DNA of 64,000 bases from Odobenus rosmarus divergens (Eukaryota > Chordata > Mammalia > Carnivora > Odobenidae). The position numbers and the translations under genes are program-made. The notes beneath the pieces are model-generated. The model searched no databases, had not been told where the DNA came from, and worked only from the letters and a program-made list of their open reading frames with translations. Numbering within the stretch: the first letter of the stretch is position 1; each line of letters starts with the position of its first letter. The stretch covers positions 142,132 to 206,131 of the forward strand of contig NW_004451409.1 in assembly GCF_000321225.1 (NCBI RefSeq), in the 5' to 3' direction. This document shows positions 1-11,740 of the stretch, in pieces.

Positions 1-99
1 AAGTGCTATCAGTCCTACTTAAGTATCTCAGAATCTGTTTTCTTTGTACATTCCCCACTGTCAATACTCACAGTGAGGTTGCCATGCTCTCTAACTCAA

Positions 100-605
100 A
101 GTACTGATGAAAGCCAGGTCTTTTGGCTCCCTCCAACCCTCTTGCTCCCAATCAATCTGTTTTCTACAGTGCTATTGTAGTAATGTTTTAAAAATGCATT
201 TCTGATAGTGACCCTGTTTTGTTTGAAGCCCTTTATGTTTTCTCGTTCGTCTTATGATATAAGCCAAAATCTTTAACCTAGCGCTACATGATTTAGGCTC
301 TTCTTTCCTCGCCAATTTTGGGAAAATCTTGTTAGCCTTACTAGTCACACAGACAAGGACAAATTCCATTATTTCACCCTCTCTCAGTACCTGTTTCTCT
401 CCCTTAGGGTCACATCAAACCAACAATTAATCATTTATGTCATACTGTATGTGATTATTTGTGTCATTATTTGTTTGATGTCTGTCTTCCCTACTAAACT
501 GTAAGCTGCTCATAAACCTAGTTGTTACCTATATTTCTCCCTCACTGCAATCCCAGTGCCTAGGCAATGCCTATATTTATGAGACCAAAGAAAAATATTT
601 ACTAT
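100..605 (+). mobile_element. L2 LINE 3' end fragment, sense
   Basis: The stretch follows the known layout of the L2 3' region: a block on a lab-size scale of about 500 bases ending in a 'gtctgtcttccctactaaactgtaagctgctcat' type segment near 480-515, then 'cccagtgcctaggcaatgcc' and an A-rich AATAAA-like end near 600. It is strongly diverged, as expected for an ancient element. It has no coding capacity. The 5' limit is uncertain. Confidence 0.65.
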
Positions 606-1594
606 ATAAATAAAAGAAAAAAGTATGAATATTTGTAGAACCCCTTAAGTAGCTCTTACAATGGGGATTTGTTCCCACCTAATGCATATGCACTTTCCAG
701 GAGAGAAGAAGTTGTATTAAAGAGATTTTTAAAAATTTTAAAGTAGACTTTTATATCCTTTCTAGGAAAATTCATTTGAATATTCACACCTTCTTCTTCT
801 GCCAACATGTCTCAAAATCACACACTGAGGAAAAAAAATCAGAAAATTCTGAGAACAGCTGGTTAGCATATTTCTTGATTTTTCTAAACTTATATAGAAA
901 ATAAGTAAAGAGAAAGTCATGAAGATCAGGCCTATGTATTGTTTCTCAAAGAAGAGAACCTGAATATAATCCTTTCAGTCGAGTTTGCTTTAAAGAAACT
1001 AGTACATAACAAATTCTAGAAAAATCTCCTTAGGTAAAGGTTACAGGCTGTCAGGGGACCTCAGTTCCATTCCCACTGTTCATTAAGCAAACCCAAACTG
1101 AGGCTGTTGAGAGCCATTCAAGCTTTGTGGACCCTGACAATGATTCCAAAAAGTGGAGTTTGTGTACAAGGGAGGCAGAGGGTAAAGAGTCATATGCTAT
1201 TTTCAAGTGTTGATATTATACTCCCAATTTCTTTGGTTTTATTGCTCATCAGGGCAATTTAAAAGACAAGAATGAGTAAGCATCAAGGCACTGTTTAAGT
1301 AGATCACTCAAGCTTACAATAAAATCTAATCACTACATCTAATTACAAAGAAAAGGAAATCACTAAAGAAATTATTTCGGGTATATTAAGAATAATACAA
1401 TAAAGATATTAAAAGTTAAACAAGTGCCTGCCATTTTACTGGCACTATTCAAACAGATTTAAGTAAATAATACACCTGAAAAACAGGAGGGCAGTGACTT
1501 CTGACACCTTCGGCTATCTAGCATTTTTATGCTGCCTTATAGAAACAGATCTAAAAGAAATTCACCTAAACTACTGAAATTAAGATAGCAAGTA
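606..1594. other. AT-rich stretch, nothing recognised
   Basis: No open frame of note, no repeat I can name and no RNA gene. The composition matches the surrounding background. Confidence 0.5.
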
Positions 1595-1963
1595 TATTCA
1601 TTTTCCAGGGCCACCATAACAAAGTGATACAGACTGGGAGACTTAATGAAAATTCATCGCCTCACAGTTCTGGAAGCTAGAAGTCTGAGATCAAGATGTG
1701 GGCAAGATTGATTTCCTCTGAGGCCTCTCCCCTTGGCTTGCAGGCGGCCATCTTCTTCCACCGTCTCATCCTTCTGTGTCTGTCTGTGTCCTAATTTCTT
1801 CTTACAAGAACCATAGTCATACCGAATTAGGGCCCACCAATAGGACTTCATTTTACCTTAGCTACCTCTTCAGAATCCCCATCTCCAAATACAGTCACAT
1901 TTGAGGTACTATGGGTTACGACTTCAATGTATGAATTTTGAAGGGACACAATTCAGCACATCT
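1595..1963 (-). mobile_element. MaLR-type LTR (MLT1-like), antisense
   Basis: Read on the minus strand this is a MaLR LTR. The plus strand shows its complement in order: the 'ccataacaaagtgatacaga' segment (about 1613), the 'cacagttctggaagctagaa' segment, 'gggcccaccaatagg' (about 1830), 'ccccatctccaaatacagtc' (about 1877) and 'gggacacaattcagcaca' (about 1941). It is a solo LTR with no internal sequence beside it. The subfamily is not resolved. It is related to the elements at 42641-43087 and 35055-35106. Confidence 0.75.
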
Positions 1964-3905
1964 GTTAAAAAAAAAAAAGTCCTATTTTCATTCTACTTCC
2001 TGTTTTTTTCATTGAGGCAAAATTCACATACTATAAAATTCACCCTTTTAAAGTGTACGCTTATGTTTCATATGACTCTTTGGGATGGAAGTCTACCTAT
2101 ATTTGCTTCCAGAAGAAATCTGAGTTTTCTTAAGTATGATTTTATGGAAACCCAGAAGCCTTCATAAAATGGTAAAAAGAATTTAATTGAGCCACTGGTG
2201 AAAGTAGGAGGATGCCATGTACTTTTAGCAGTTGGATAGAATTTTTATACGTGTATCAAATTTCAAAATGGTGACTTCTTCTATTTTCTACCTTTAATCT
2301 GTTACCTCTTTAACCCAATAGTTTATTTAAAACTTGGGCGTTTATTTCTCAACTCAACCACCAATTACTTCAATGATGTTGGAGTATGGCCAAGAAACTG
2401 CCCATGCCCTCAACAGCCTCCCATAACAGGAAGATAACACCCAAACAGCTTTCTTCCAGAAGGAAGTACACGTGTTGATGCTGAGTGAAAGTAGAGCTGA
2501 ACATGAATGCTCCTAAGCATTTGTTTCATAATGATAGGTCACTATCTTACCAAATAAAATATCTCTTTGTTTAAATGTACTTTTCTCCTTACCTTCTCCC
2601 TGTGTGATTGGTTTAAAATGATAAACCTTGCTTTTTCTGTAGTAAAAGAAGTAATGTATACTTTCTCCAACAGGAAATCAGATAGACTATGCCCCTCCCC
2701 ACACACACACACATACACAGAGAAAGAAAGAGATATATACACTTAGGGAGGATAAATATTCAGCCTATACAATGATTATAATCTTTTAAAGAAAAATAGA
2801 GATATTACATATATCTGTAGTAATCTTATAAAAGTTGTCCAATTTTTAAAATGAAATAAATACTTTATTTATGTTTGCTGTTTGGTTTTACTAACTGTAC
2901 CATTTCCATATCTGATAACACTTTGCAGAAAAAGTTCCACCAAGTAAGTTGCTCTTACTAGAAAATTAGTAAGTCACATCATAATTTTATTGATAGTAAA
3001 ATATATTATTGTAATTAAGTAGAATTGCTTTTTTCTTGGTCTAGAAACAAGCTATTACATAGCAGCATGCCAATTAATATTTCTTGGTGTTTTTCCACAG
3101 GCTGTTGGTATTCATGTGAGAGTAAAAAGGGGTACTTAAATCAGTGCTATTTTTCTTGATGGCTCCATTGATCCAAAAGCCCACTGAAGTCAATAGGATT
3201 TTGTCTTTAGCAGAAATGTTGCAATGTTGCCCTTAGATTATCTCCATGGGAAAGTACAGAAAAAAAAATTTAACTGGCCCAGTTACTTTCAAACACCCAG
3301 CCTGGCTTATTTTAAAACATATTAGAGGTTTCACTAATCTTCAAAGTTAAAGTAGCAAATTAGCATATTGTGAATGATAATAGTGGTATAATGCATCAGA
3401 GAAAAGTTGACTTGTCTGGTTGATATCTAATGAGTTTCCTCCCTTTTTGGAAATATTAATTTTCTTTAGTTTCATGTCAACTAGTTTCCTTTAAAATACT
3501 GATACAATGGTTCCCCAGTACCCCTGGCTAAGAAATCACAGTAAACCAGTCCTGAAGCCTTTCTTCACTGATTGTCAATGCAAATCTGATTACTTTAGAG
3601 ACCTTCCTTCAGTTTCAGGACAGAAGCAAATGTGTCTCCATGCAGAACCCCAGTCAGAGTGGCAGGCGTTTCCTCTGATCCGACTAATCATGACTGCAGA
3701 GTGAGACTACAAGAGAAAATAGGACGTATTCAGAGATGTTTTCTTCTTAACGGCCGAGGTCTTAGTCTTTAAATACTCTCCTGAAGCTCTATCACCCCAC
3801 AAAAAAGTCAGGTCAAGAATTTCACCCATAAACATGTCTTTCACCTGGGCACCTGGGCTGTAGAATTAGACATATCCCATTTTTTTTCTTCTTTAGGAAA
3901 TTTCT
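1964..3905. other. AT-rich stretch with one CA microsatellite
   Basis: A short (CA)n run lies at 2697-2720, followed by purine-rich sequence. Otherwise there is no recognised repeat, open frame or RNA gene. Short frames at 1901-2167 and 3507-3704 show no domain or motif. Confidence 0.45.
2697..2720. repeat. (CA)n microsatellite, short
   Basis: About nine CA units after a C-rich run, with one interruption by T near the end. Probably low variability at this length. Confidence 0.8.
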
Positions 3906-4010
3906 TATTTTCTTTCTGTCTCAGTGTCCTAATCTGTATAGCGCCTTTCAGGACTGCTGTGAGGATTAACTACGATGAAACTTTGGAAATACCTCACATA
4001 CAGTAGCTCA
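3906..4010 (+). mobile_element. MIR SINE fragment, sense
   Basis: The order 'tctcagtgtcctaatctgta' then 'gctgtgaggattaactacga' then 'acctcacatacagtagctca' matches the 3' half of MIR, including the characteristic 'tgaggattaa' core. It ends in an A-run at 4009-4021. Only the 3' half is visible. Confidence 0.65.
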
Positions 4011-5206
4011 AAAAAAAAAAAATCGTTTCTATAATAACTTTGTCATTTATCCTTGCATAGAGTATTTGGAGGCAAATTTTTTTTTTTTAACAACAGCCCA
4101 AACAACAACTGTTGTCACAGCACCCACTTGTTTTCCAGGAAGCCCTTGGTAATTAGATATTTATTAAATATGACAGTCATCTCTTAACATACACAGACAA
4201 TAGAGAATATCTGAATTTAGAGGATTAGACTCAAGAGGAGAACACTACACATCAAAAAAGAACAGAAGATAGCAGAAACAACATTGTAAACTGGGTTCCA
4301 ACCAACATTGTCCATGTAATCACACATGTCAAAAGGGAAATAAATTTTAAGTTTTTTAATCTAGAAACATGTCAACACAATTGCTCATATGTTGAATCAT
4401 ATATTTGATTTTTCTCTGCTTTTGAAAAAAGTGTTTTGCTTTATCACTATACAATTTTTCTTCCCCTTTTTCATTCTCTTATTTAGTCACCAGGTGCTGA
4501 ATACAGCCCTGGAGAGCGAGAACCAAATTATGAAGGTTTTTAAAGGAACCTCTGTTCAATGAAGAAGGCTGATACATAAACCTACTTCCTTTGTGAGGAC
4601 ATACACTCTGTGCCCTCCTTTTTGCCATGGTTTTTACTTCTGATTATTTCGCTTAGTTTCTAAAGTCCCATTTTTAAAAAACAAATCTGATTCAATTGTG
4701 TTTAAATCAAAGAATAAACCCAGGGTCACTTCTCCAGTCAGTCAGAGATTACTATCCTAGTGCTTAGTCAAAGGTTAAAATCAATTGAAGCTGTCAGGAC
4801 AACTACTATTCCAAAAAATAAACTTCCAAGGATTCCTTTTCAGATGTTGAGGAACAATTAAGTTGTTGATGACACCATTTCCACCCTCAACAATCCCACA
4901 CCTCAATGGGACTCCTATGCAACCAATGTATGAGGATTCTTACTCCATTCTTACTGTTATTTCTTGCATTAGAGCAAGTTTCTATGCCTACATACCTGAT
5001 AGTAGATGTTGAGGAGACTTTTTTAAAAAATTGTACAACTGAACATTTTTACAACTTGGCTACATTGTGGCTTACATGATCAGTAGTGTTTAAAACAGGC
5101 TTTATGCCTTTAAAAGTCAATTCCTTTTTATAAGAGAAAGAAGAAGGAAGATAGCATTCATGAAATGTCTGACCAGATGTAATATATCTTACAAGAAAAA
5201 GTGAAG
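4011..5206. other. Unannotated AT-rich stretch
   Basis: Apart from a poly(T) run near 4078-4089 I see no repeat, open frame or RNA gene. Confidence 0.45.
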
Positions 5207-5214
5207 CTCTAAGA

Positions 5215-5557
5215 CAAAGGTCAGCAAACTTGTTCTGTAAATTTAGAGCCAGATAGTAAATATTTTAGGTTTTGTGGGCTGTACTGTCTCTGTCACAACT
5301 ATTCAATTTTGCCATTGTAGCATACAAACAACCATAGATAATATAGAAACAAATGATTATGATGTTGTCCAATTAAACTTTATTGATGGACCCTGGAACT
5401 GGAATTTCATATAGTTTTTATGTATTTTGCAACATTATTCTTCTTTTGATCTTTTTTTTAACCAACTTAAAATGTTCAAACTATTCTTAGCTCAAAGGTA
5501 AAATAAAAACAAGAGGCAGGCCAGATTTGCCCACAGGTTGTAGTTTGCCAACCCCTG
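5215..5557 (+). mobile_element. MER1-like hAT-Charlie nonautonomous DNA transposon
   Basis: Both terminal inverted repeats are visible: 'caaaggtcagcaaactt' at the left and 'agtttgccaacccctg' at the right. Internal segments such as 'gccagatagtaaatatttta' and 'ccaggccagatttgcccaca' are typical of the MER1 group. An 8-bp target duplication flanks it, 'ctctaaga' (5207-5214) and 'acctaaga' (5558-5565), with two mismatches. At 343 bp it is a nonautonomous copy with no transposase. The subfamily (MER1A or MER1B) is not settled. Confidence 0.85.
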
Positions 5558-5565
5558 ACCTAAGA

Positions 5566-6069
5566 CATAAAGAATTTGCCCAATCTGAATCAGAATGGGA
5601 TCCCTATCTTTTCAATTCCACTTCAATAGTCTCTTCACTATACCTACACCACTTGATAGCCCTCTAAATAAGAGAGATGTAGACAGTGATGGGAGAACAA
5701 AATTATGAGAAAATAGGAAAAATTGCAAGAAAGACCGTAAGAACAAAGGGCACATTTCCAAGTTTCAGTACCTCTTTGACTGGATAGATACGTAGTCACA
5801 AGAGCTGAGAGAAATTGGACGGTTTTAATCATATCTTTGAGTTCAATTTAGTTTGGAATCAAGTGGAGAATAGACAAGAGACATGTCCAGATTCAACAGT
5901 ATGGATTTCAGCAGGAATGGCTACACATAAGTCAGTTAAACTAGAAATTCAGGAACCAGGGCCATCACGCATCACCTCATTTTTGTGCCACAAACATTTC
6001 ACTCATGCTGCTACCCACCCCTAGAAACATCTCTACATTTCTATCATCTCAAATTCAGATTCCATCCAG
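5566..6069. other. Unannotated stretch
   Basis: No repeat or gene recognised. Short frames of 60-70 residues at 5644-5832 (minus) and 5815-6024 (plus) have no motif. Confidence 0.4.
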
Positions 6070-6180
6070 TTTTTTAAGAGCCATATTAAATGCCACCTTT
6101 CTATGAACCTTCTCTTTCCCCACATAGAAGAAATATTTCTCCTCTGTCCTCCAAAATCATCTTATATTTTAGTGGAGACA
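6070..6180 (+). mobile_element. Possible L2 fragment, sense
   Basis: 'aaatgccacctttctatgaa' followed by a CT-rich part resembles the 'aatgtcacctcctcagggaa' part of L2. Short and diverged, so tentative. Confidence 0.4.
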
Positions 6181-6649
6181 TGTTAATGCTTGAGATATCA
6201 AAAGCCAGGTAGCAATTCATCCCTTGAGAAAGAAAGTCCAAGTGGAGACCAGAGACAATCAGTTCACCAAAGTGAGAAATGTGGGCTCCGAACATGAGCT
6301 CTAGGTGATGCTAGATGCTCTAACAAAGCTGTAGAAACTGAACTGAGGCCAAAATATCCCAAGGGAGTTATAGGTTCAGGAATGTTTCAGTAAATCTGGA
6401 TGTTCAGTCTAAAGGTTTGACAATTCAGTAATAAATTTAAGCCAAAGCAACAACTCCAGAGTCAACCAGACTACACCTATAGATCCTGAGATTTTGCTCT
6501 TATGGATAGTGAATAGAAACTATGCAGAGACTATAGTCCTAGGAGAACCCGTCATGAAACTGAGGTTCAGAACAGGGTTCCCCAAAAATAAGGTAGTAGT
6601 AATTATAATAAAAGTGCTGTTACTACTACTACTAAGTCTTGTGGAATTA
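6181..6649. other. Unannotated stretch
   Basis: Nothing recognised except four TAC triplets near 6622-6633. Confidence 0.4.
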
Positions 6650-6840
6650 CACCATGCCTGACACTAAAATTAGGTGTTTTATATGCATTAGTTCATTTAA
6701 TCCTCAAAATAATCTTATAAGGTAGGGACTATTATTAGCCCAAATTTACATTTAAGAAACTAACCCTAGAGCTTGAATGTCTCTCCCAAAGTTAAATAGT
6801 GTTGATGTGCTAGAGAAAAGACCCCAACCCAAGTTTTCCT
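6650..6840 (-). mobile_element. MIR SINE, antisense
   Basis: The plus strand shows the complement of MIR: 'atgcattagttcatttaatc', 'ataaggtagggactattatt', then 'ttaagaaactaaccctagag' and 'ctcccaaagttaaatagt'. This is the usual order for an antisense copy of MIR, covering most of the core. Confidence 0.75.
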
Positions 6841-7289
6841 ATAAGCCAGTAGAATTAACCAGATATATCACCACAAGAGGAGTTAATGAGAACTGAATAT
6901 GTGGTTTATCTCTAATTCACCAGTTTTCAGATGCAATGAAAATAAAGCTTTTCAAAACAATGCAAGTACCTCAGCTGGGTGATTTGCTCCAAATCATGGC
7001 TATGAGTCTTAATTCTAACCCCTCTGGGTGAGAAAGTCTGGAGATTGTGATAGCCAATTAAGATTGGCCTAGAAATTACACCAAATAGGGCCCACTGGTT
7101 TGTCCAGTGGGAAAGATAGATACACAAATGAAAGGGAACAATTAAGTTACTGGAATTAAAATAAAAACTTAAAAAAAAAAAGAAAGAATAAGACAAGAGT
7201 TTATAGGTGAGATGGGTGGGGGAATGTAAGTTACAGAATGATTTGTAGATTTCTGGTTTACATGATTAGATGAATAGCAGAAACTTTTA

Positions 7290-7516
7290 TATTTATTATT
7301 TATTTATTTATTTATTTATTTTAAAGTTTTTATTTATTTTAAAGAGAGAGAGAGCATGAGTAGGAGGATCAGAAGGAGAGGGAGAGAGAATCTCAAGTAG
7401 ACTCCACGCTGAGCACAGAACAGGATGCAGGGCTCAGTCTCACAACCCTGAGATCAGGACATGAGATAAAATCAAGAGTCAGATGCTTAGCTGACTGCAC
7501 CAGCCAGGCATCCCTC
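7290..7516 (-). mobile_element. CAN-SINE (SINEC), antisense
   Basis: The copy starts on the plus strand with the T-rich tail 'tatttatttatttattt', then GA-rich sequence, then the complement of the tRNA-like head, including 'ccctgagatcaggacatgag'. A target duplication 'gcagaaactttta' is present on both sides (7277-7289 and 7517-7529), perfect over 13 bp. It is an older variant with several head substitutions. Confidence 0.92.
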
Positions 7517-7549
7517 GCAGAAACTTTTAAATGGGAAGGAATAGGGAAT

Positions 7550-7975
7550 GGTCTTAAATTTCCAAAAGATGCTAAATAATATAAGAACTAAAAAATTAAC
7601 ATTGATAGCAATTCCACTTCTGGGTATTTATCCATCAATACACAAACGAAAACACTATCTCAAAAAGATATCTATAACCCCTGTTTATTGCAGCATTATG
7701 AACAATTGCCAAGATATGGAAGTAACCTAAGTATTCATTGATGAATGAAAGCATTAAAAATATAATAATAAATATATAAATATACACACACAATGGAATA
7801 TTATTCAGCCACAAAGAAAGGAAATCGTGCTATTTGTGACAACATGGATAAAGCTTGAGAGCATTAAGCTAAGTGAAATAAGTCAGACAATGACAAAGAC
7901 TGCATGATCTCACTTATATGTGGAATCTAAAAACAAACTAGAATCTAAAAAAAAACTAGATATTTACTCATCCAA
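7550..7975 (+). mobile_element. L1 3' end, sense (5'-truncated)
   Basis: The sequence follows the end of L1 ORF2 and the start of the 3' UTR: 'gcaattccacttctgggtat' (7610), 'cattgatgaatgaaagc', 'caatggaatattattcagcc' (7790), 'atgataaagctt'-type segment, and 'aagctaagtgaaataagtca' (7866). It is cut at the 5' side and ends in A-rich sequence. All frames are short and it is not coding. Confidence 0.88.
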
Positions 7976-8079
7976 GAAGCCTGTGCTAAGACCCACCCTT
8001 GCAACACTGTTGGAAGTTCCTCCAATGCACCCTGTGACTTACAGCAGTTTAATACAATGTTTCATTGAAATACCTTATT

Positions 8080-8312
8080 TTTTTGTCTGCTTCATGAGGA
8101 TAATAATATTAATAGCTTTGTAGTATTGCTTGAAGAACAGTGTTGACCCATAGGAAGCACCACATAATTATCAGGTCCTCTTATTATCATCATTAACATC
8201 ATGATTACTGGCTGAATCTAAACTACCTGAATGAGGGGGTAGTTTTATCCACATTACCTAGAATAAGTATGAGTTTTCAATAAATATTTGTTGAGTTGTT
8301 GAATAGTGGATA
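8080..8312 (+). mobile_element. MIR/L2-type 3' fragments, sense
   Basis: 'tcatgaggataataatatta' and 'gaagaacagtgttgaccc' look like the MIR 3' half. 'ttttcaataaatatttgttg' (8275) is the common end of L2 or MIR. It may be two adjacent fragments. Confidence 0.5.
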
Positions 8313-8639
8313 AACAAATTTACTAATTATCAATTAATTAATAAATACTATAGAAATAAATTTTGAAGTTGACTTTTGAGATTATTTTTCCCAAAAGGAA
8401 AACCAATAGTGACATACAGGATTGCAAAGGACAATAGTTCTCACTAGAACCATAAAAATCTCTAGTGCTTCAAATATGTATGTACAAATTAGGCAAATGT
8501 AGAAGTAGCCACAAAAACATTTAAATTTATGCCACTAGAGCTTACCTTATTATGAGAAAGCTTCTTTCACAGAGTGGAATTTCTAAAACACTTCAAATCA
8601 AAAAGTAGGTGATTTTGTGAATATCTTAAGACATAAACC

Positions 8640-8960
8640 TTCTGAAGAACAATTTGGCAATGTTTATCAGAAGCCTTAAAAATGCAGCAATTCCTTTTCT
8701 AGAAATATCCTCAAATAATGAGAACACGAATAAATGTTTCTTTTTAAAGATAATTGTAACAATATGCTTTGTAACATTTAAAGACAATAAAGAATCTAAT
8801 GTCAATAATAAGATTAAATGTATTATTCTATAATTGTACTATGAAACACTGAGCAATTATGTAAATTGATATTTTTATACCATGTTTCTTATAATGAAAG
8901 ATGTTCATGATATGATAGGCTACAAGACAATATGTAAAGCATAATACCATTTTTGTTTAT
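8640..8960 (+). mobile_element. Old L1 (L1M-type) 3' fragment, sense
   Basis: 'ggcaatgtttatcagaagcc', 'agataattgtaacaatatgc', 'aagatgttcatgatatgata' and 'caatatgtaaagcataatac' follow the order of ancient L1M 3' ends. It is very diverged. Confidence 0.65.
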
Positions 8961-9720
8961 TGAGAGAGTAGAAATAACTAAATGAATAGGGAAAGAGAGA
9001 ATTAGCAAATGATGGTATGCAAGCCCAGAAGCTGATAATCTTTCTTGAGTACTTACTTTTCTTATTTGTATTCTATCCATCATCTGACCCTATCCTTTTT
9101 ACTTTTTAAATGTTCTCTCCACTTACCATTCTCTTCATCATTATTGTCATAATCTTCATTCAGAAGCGGCATTATTTTTCATGTTTTTGTGGAAAAAATA
9201 ATAACTGAAGTCCCTGTCCCAGTGTTGCCCTTCTCAAGCCCATACTTCACAGGGAAGTTAAAAGAATGGTCTTTCTTCAGTGTCAACCTGAAGATTGCAT
9301 CATGTTTTCAGGGCAAGGTCTAAACTCTTTGGTGTCACATATTCCACATTAAAGCTATGACCCCTGCCTACTTACCTCTGCAACTCATTTCACATGGTTG
9401 CTGTGTCCCTTTACGATTTGAGTTCAGACCAAACTGAATTCTTTGCATGTTTCCTAAGTTTACCTTGGTCATTTCTATACAATACCTTTAGGCATGATGC
9501 TTTATCCACCAAAAGCAAGTTGTCTCCTTATCTAGTTGCTATTCATCTTTTGTAGATAAAATCACTGCTGTTTAAAATCAAACTGACTATAGGCTCTTTT
9601 GTTAATGCAGGCATTCATTTCAGTGCTAAACTATAGCACTGATAAGGGATAAGGGACATGAAGACTAAAACTTCAAGGTCTCTGTGAGCTTTTCCATGAA
9701 GCTAAACAAGAATCAGAATG
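8961..9720. other. Mostly unannotated; possible L2 scrap near 9300-9520
   Basis: 'acccctgcctacttacctct' near 9360 resembles an L2 segment, but the match is too short to assign. Nothing else is recognised. Confidence 0.35.
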
Positions 9721-9829
9721 TCAAGCAAATAGCCCTTTGTTGAACTGAGCACATTTCTGAGGCTTTGGGTAGGCAGAGAGAGTCCTTATTTTAGAAGGAT
9801 ATTGAGAGTCAGTTGTTTTGTATACTATC

Positions 9830-10425
9830 AAATGTTGATTTGTATTTAGAAGCAATAGGACTGGCCAGAAAGTGGAGAAGCAAGGGAGTCTTGAGAGAGA
9901 ATTGGAAATAAGCACTGTTGCAGAAGGCCAGCACCGATGGAAGAGACTGTCCAGTGAGAAATTGCCAGAACAGAGTGGCCATAGAAGTTGTTGGTGTCCC
10001 ACCATATCCCCTTTGACAAGCAAATGCAGGTGCACCCCTCCCCCAGCTTCTGCAAGCATTGGCTGCTAACAGCTCACAGCTGCACCCTTCTGAAAATTGC
10101 CTATTAATCATAGTAGCACCAATGCAGAAATACCTGAGAAGTTATACCCTCCTCCCAGAAGTATCCTGCAGCAGACTAAGACAGAGATACAAAAAGCCTA
10201 GTTCCTTGTCCTTAGCAAGGCCATTTAATGTAGTAGGGCCATTTTCATTCTAGAGCTCACTATGGGATCAGTTGAATCCATGTTTTTGTCTAACTTTTCC
10301 CCTTGTCCTATCCTGCTTTCTTCATTCCCTTACAGATTACACCAGAGCCATTCCCTAATAAATCATTGCCCAAGAAACCTAGTCTCAGGCTCTACGAAGG
10401 AACCCAGCCCAGGACAGTGATCTAT
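9830..10425 (+). mobile_element. Probable endogenous retroviral LTR, sense
   Basis: The 3' part reads like an LTR end: 'ccattccctaataaatcatt' contains an AATAAA signal and is followed by 'gtctcaggctctacgaagga' and 'acccagcccaggacag'. The upstream 500 bases are less AT-rich than the surroundings. The exact start is not visible and the family is not named. A minus-strand frame of 112 residues (9721-10059) here shows no domain. Confidence 0.45.
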
Positions 10426-10980
10426 GAGTTTTTCAAGGCTAAGAATGTGAAATACTAAATTTTAAGATATTTTTATTCCAGAGATGAAAACTCTCCCATT
10501 GACCTCATCTTCTGAAGATTGTGCTACACACACACATGCCCATTAAAACACACCCTGCAAAATGCCTTCTATAAGTTTTTAGAGGAAGTTGAAGATAAAT
10601 GGCTGAGTTCCACGTAGGGTTGGCACAAAACAGGAGGAAGAAAATAGCTATAAAGAAATAGTTCACTGGAGTTGGGAACTCAGAACCAACTAAAAGCACA
10701 AGAATATAAATCTCTGAGAATTTGTGGAAATTATAGGAAGGGGAAGACTTCACACAGAAAATGGGAATTGTAGCACATGCAGACTGATACCTTACCCCAT
10801 ATCCCTTAGGCTCACCTTAGTTTACCTGCTGCTGGTTCGAAGCATACTGACAGCCCATGCCTCTTTTATTCTCTCTGAGGACTTTCTCTAGTATCACAGG
10901 AGTGTGTTCCACCACACACAGGTGAAACCAAGAAGTGCAGGGGAGATAAAATCCCAAGAGGCAATACTCAATCAGGAAGA
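10426..10980. other. Unannotated stretch between two LTR-like ends
   Basis: No gene or repeat recognised. An 82-residue minus frame at 10505-10753 has no motif. Confidence 0.35.
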
Positions 10981-10984
10981 CAAC

Positions 10985-11215
10985 AGGGGTCATGGATATA
11001 TGCCCTGACCTCCCTGACTGATGCTCAAAGCATCACCAATAGGACTGAGTCTCAGGTACCCATACTAACTAACTCATTAATGCATGCTTTATTGGCTTTT
11101 TTCCCCCCATTCCTAGCTCATTTCCCCCACTCCCTCACTTGTGCTTAGAATTACGTTCCAAATAAATTACTGTACCTAAATCCTTGTGTCAGAGTCTGTT
11201 TTGAGAGAAAATAAA
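10985..11215 (+). mobile_element. LTR-like 3' end, sense
   Basis: 'gttccaaataaattactgta' (AATAAA signal) followed by 'ccttgtgtcagagtctgttt' resembles the end of the LTR ending near 10425. The two could be separate solo LTRs or a diverged pair. Confidence 0.4.
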
Positions 11216-11260
11216 ATTTAGGTAGACATCCTGCCAATTTTATTTAAATGTGTATTTCTT

Positions 11261-11485
11261 GGGGCACCTGGGTGGCTCAGTCAGTTAAGCTTCAAAGTCT
11301 TGATTTCGGCTCAGGTCATGATCTCAGGGTTGTGAGATGGAGCTCCAAGTGGGGCTCCACACTCAACAGGGTGTCTGCTTGACATTCTCTCTCTCCCTCT
11401 CCCCCTGCCTCTCCCCCCCATGCTTGCACACTCTCTCTCTAAAAAAAAAAAAACTTAAGTTTAAAATAGAGATTAATTAATTAAT
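11261..11485 (+). mobile_element. CAN-SINE (SINEC), sense
   Basis: It begins 'ggggcacctgggtggctcag' (tRNA-like A box region), continues with 'ggctcaggtcatgatctcag', a long CT-rich block and an A-rich tail running into ATTA repeats. Target duplications are 'taaatgtgtatttcttg' at the left (ending 11261) and 'taaatgtgtactttcttg' at the right (11486-11503), one base different in length. Confidence 0.93.
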
Positions 11486-11514
11486 TAAATGTGTACTTTC
11501 TTGAAGAATTAATT

Positions 11515-11740
11515 CATATATCACTTTTCTAGGAAGCCTTCTCTGGCCTGCTCTCTTCCCAATGTGTGTTTCCTCATTACTCCATGAATAACTCTAATAA
11601 GTTGGAATAATGTGTGTGTGTGTGTGTGTGTGTTCCCTCAAGGACTGTGAATTCCTTAAAATCGGAGACAGTGTTTTATATCCATCTATATCCCTAGAGC
11701 CAAGAGCTGTGCCGTTAATTTTGATAAATGTACCAGTTAG
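11515..11740 (+). mobile_element. L2 3' end fragment, sense, holding a (TG)n run
   Basis: 'aggaagccttctctggcctg' and 'aaggactgtgaattccttaa' are in the order of the L2 3' end. A TG microsatellite of 11 units interrupts it at 11611-11633. Confidence 0.6.
11611..11633. repeat. (TG)n microsatellite
   Basis: Eleven uninterrupted TG units. Possibly variable between individuals. Confidence 0.85.

Noticed and set aside
9721..10059. 112-residue minus-strand frame with overlapping frames in other phases
   Set aside because: Lies antisense to an LTR-like block. No motif, and several phases are open together, which suggests composition rather than coding.
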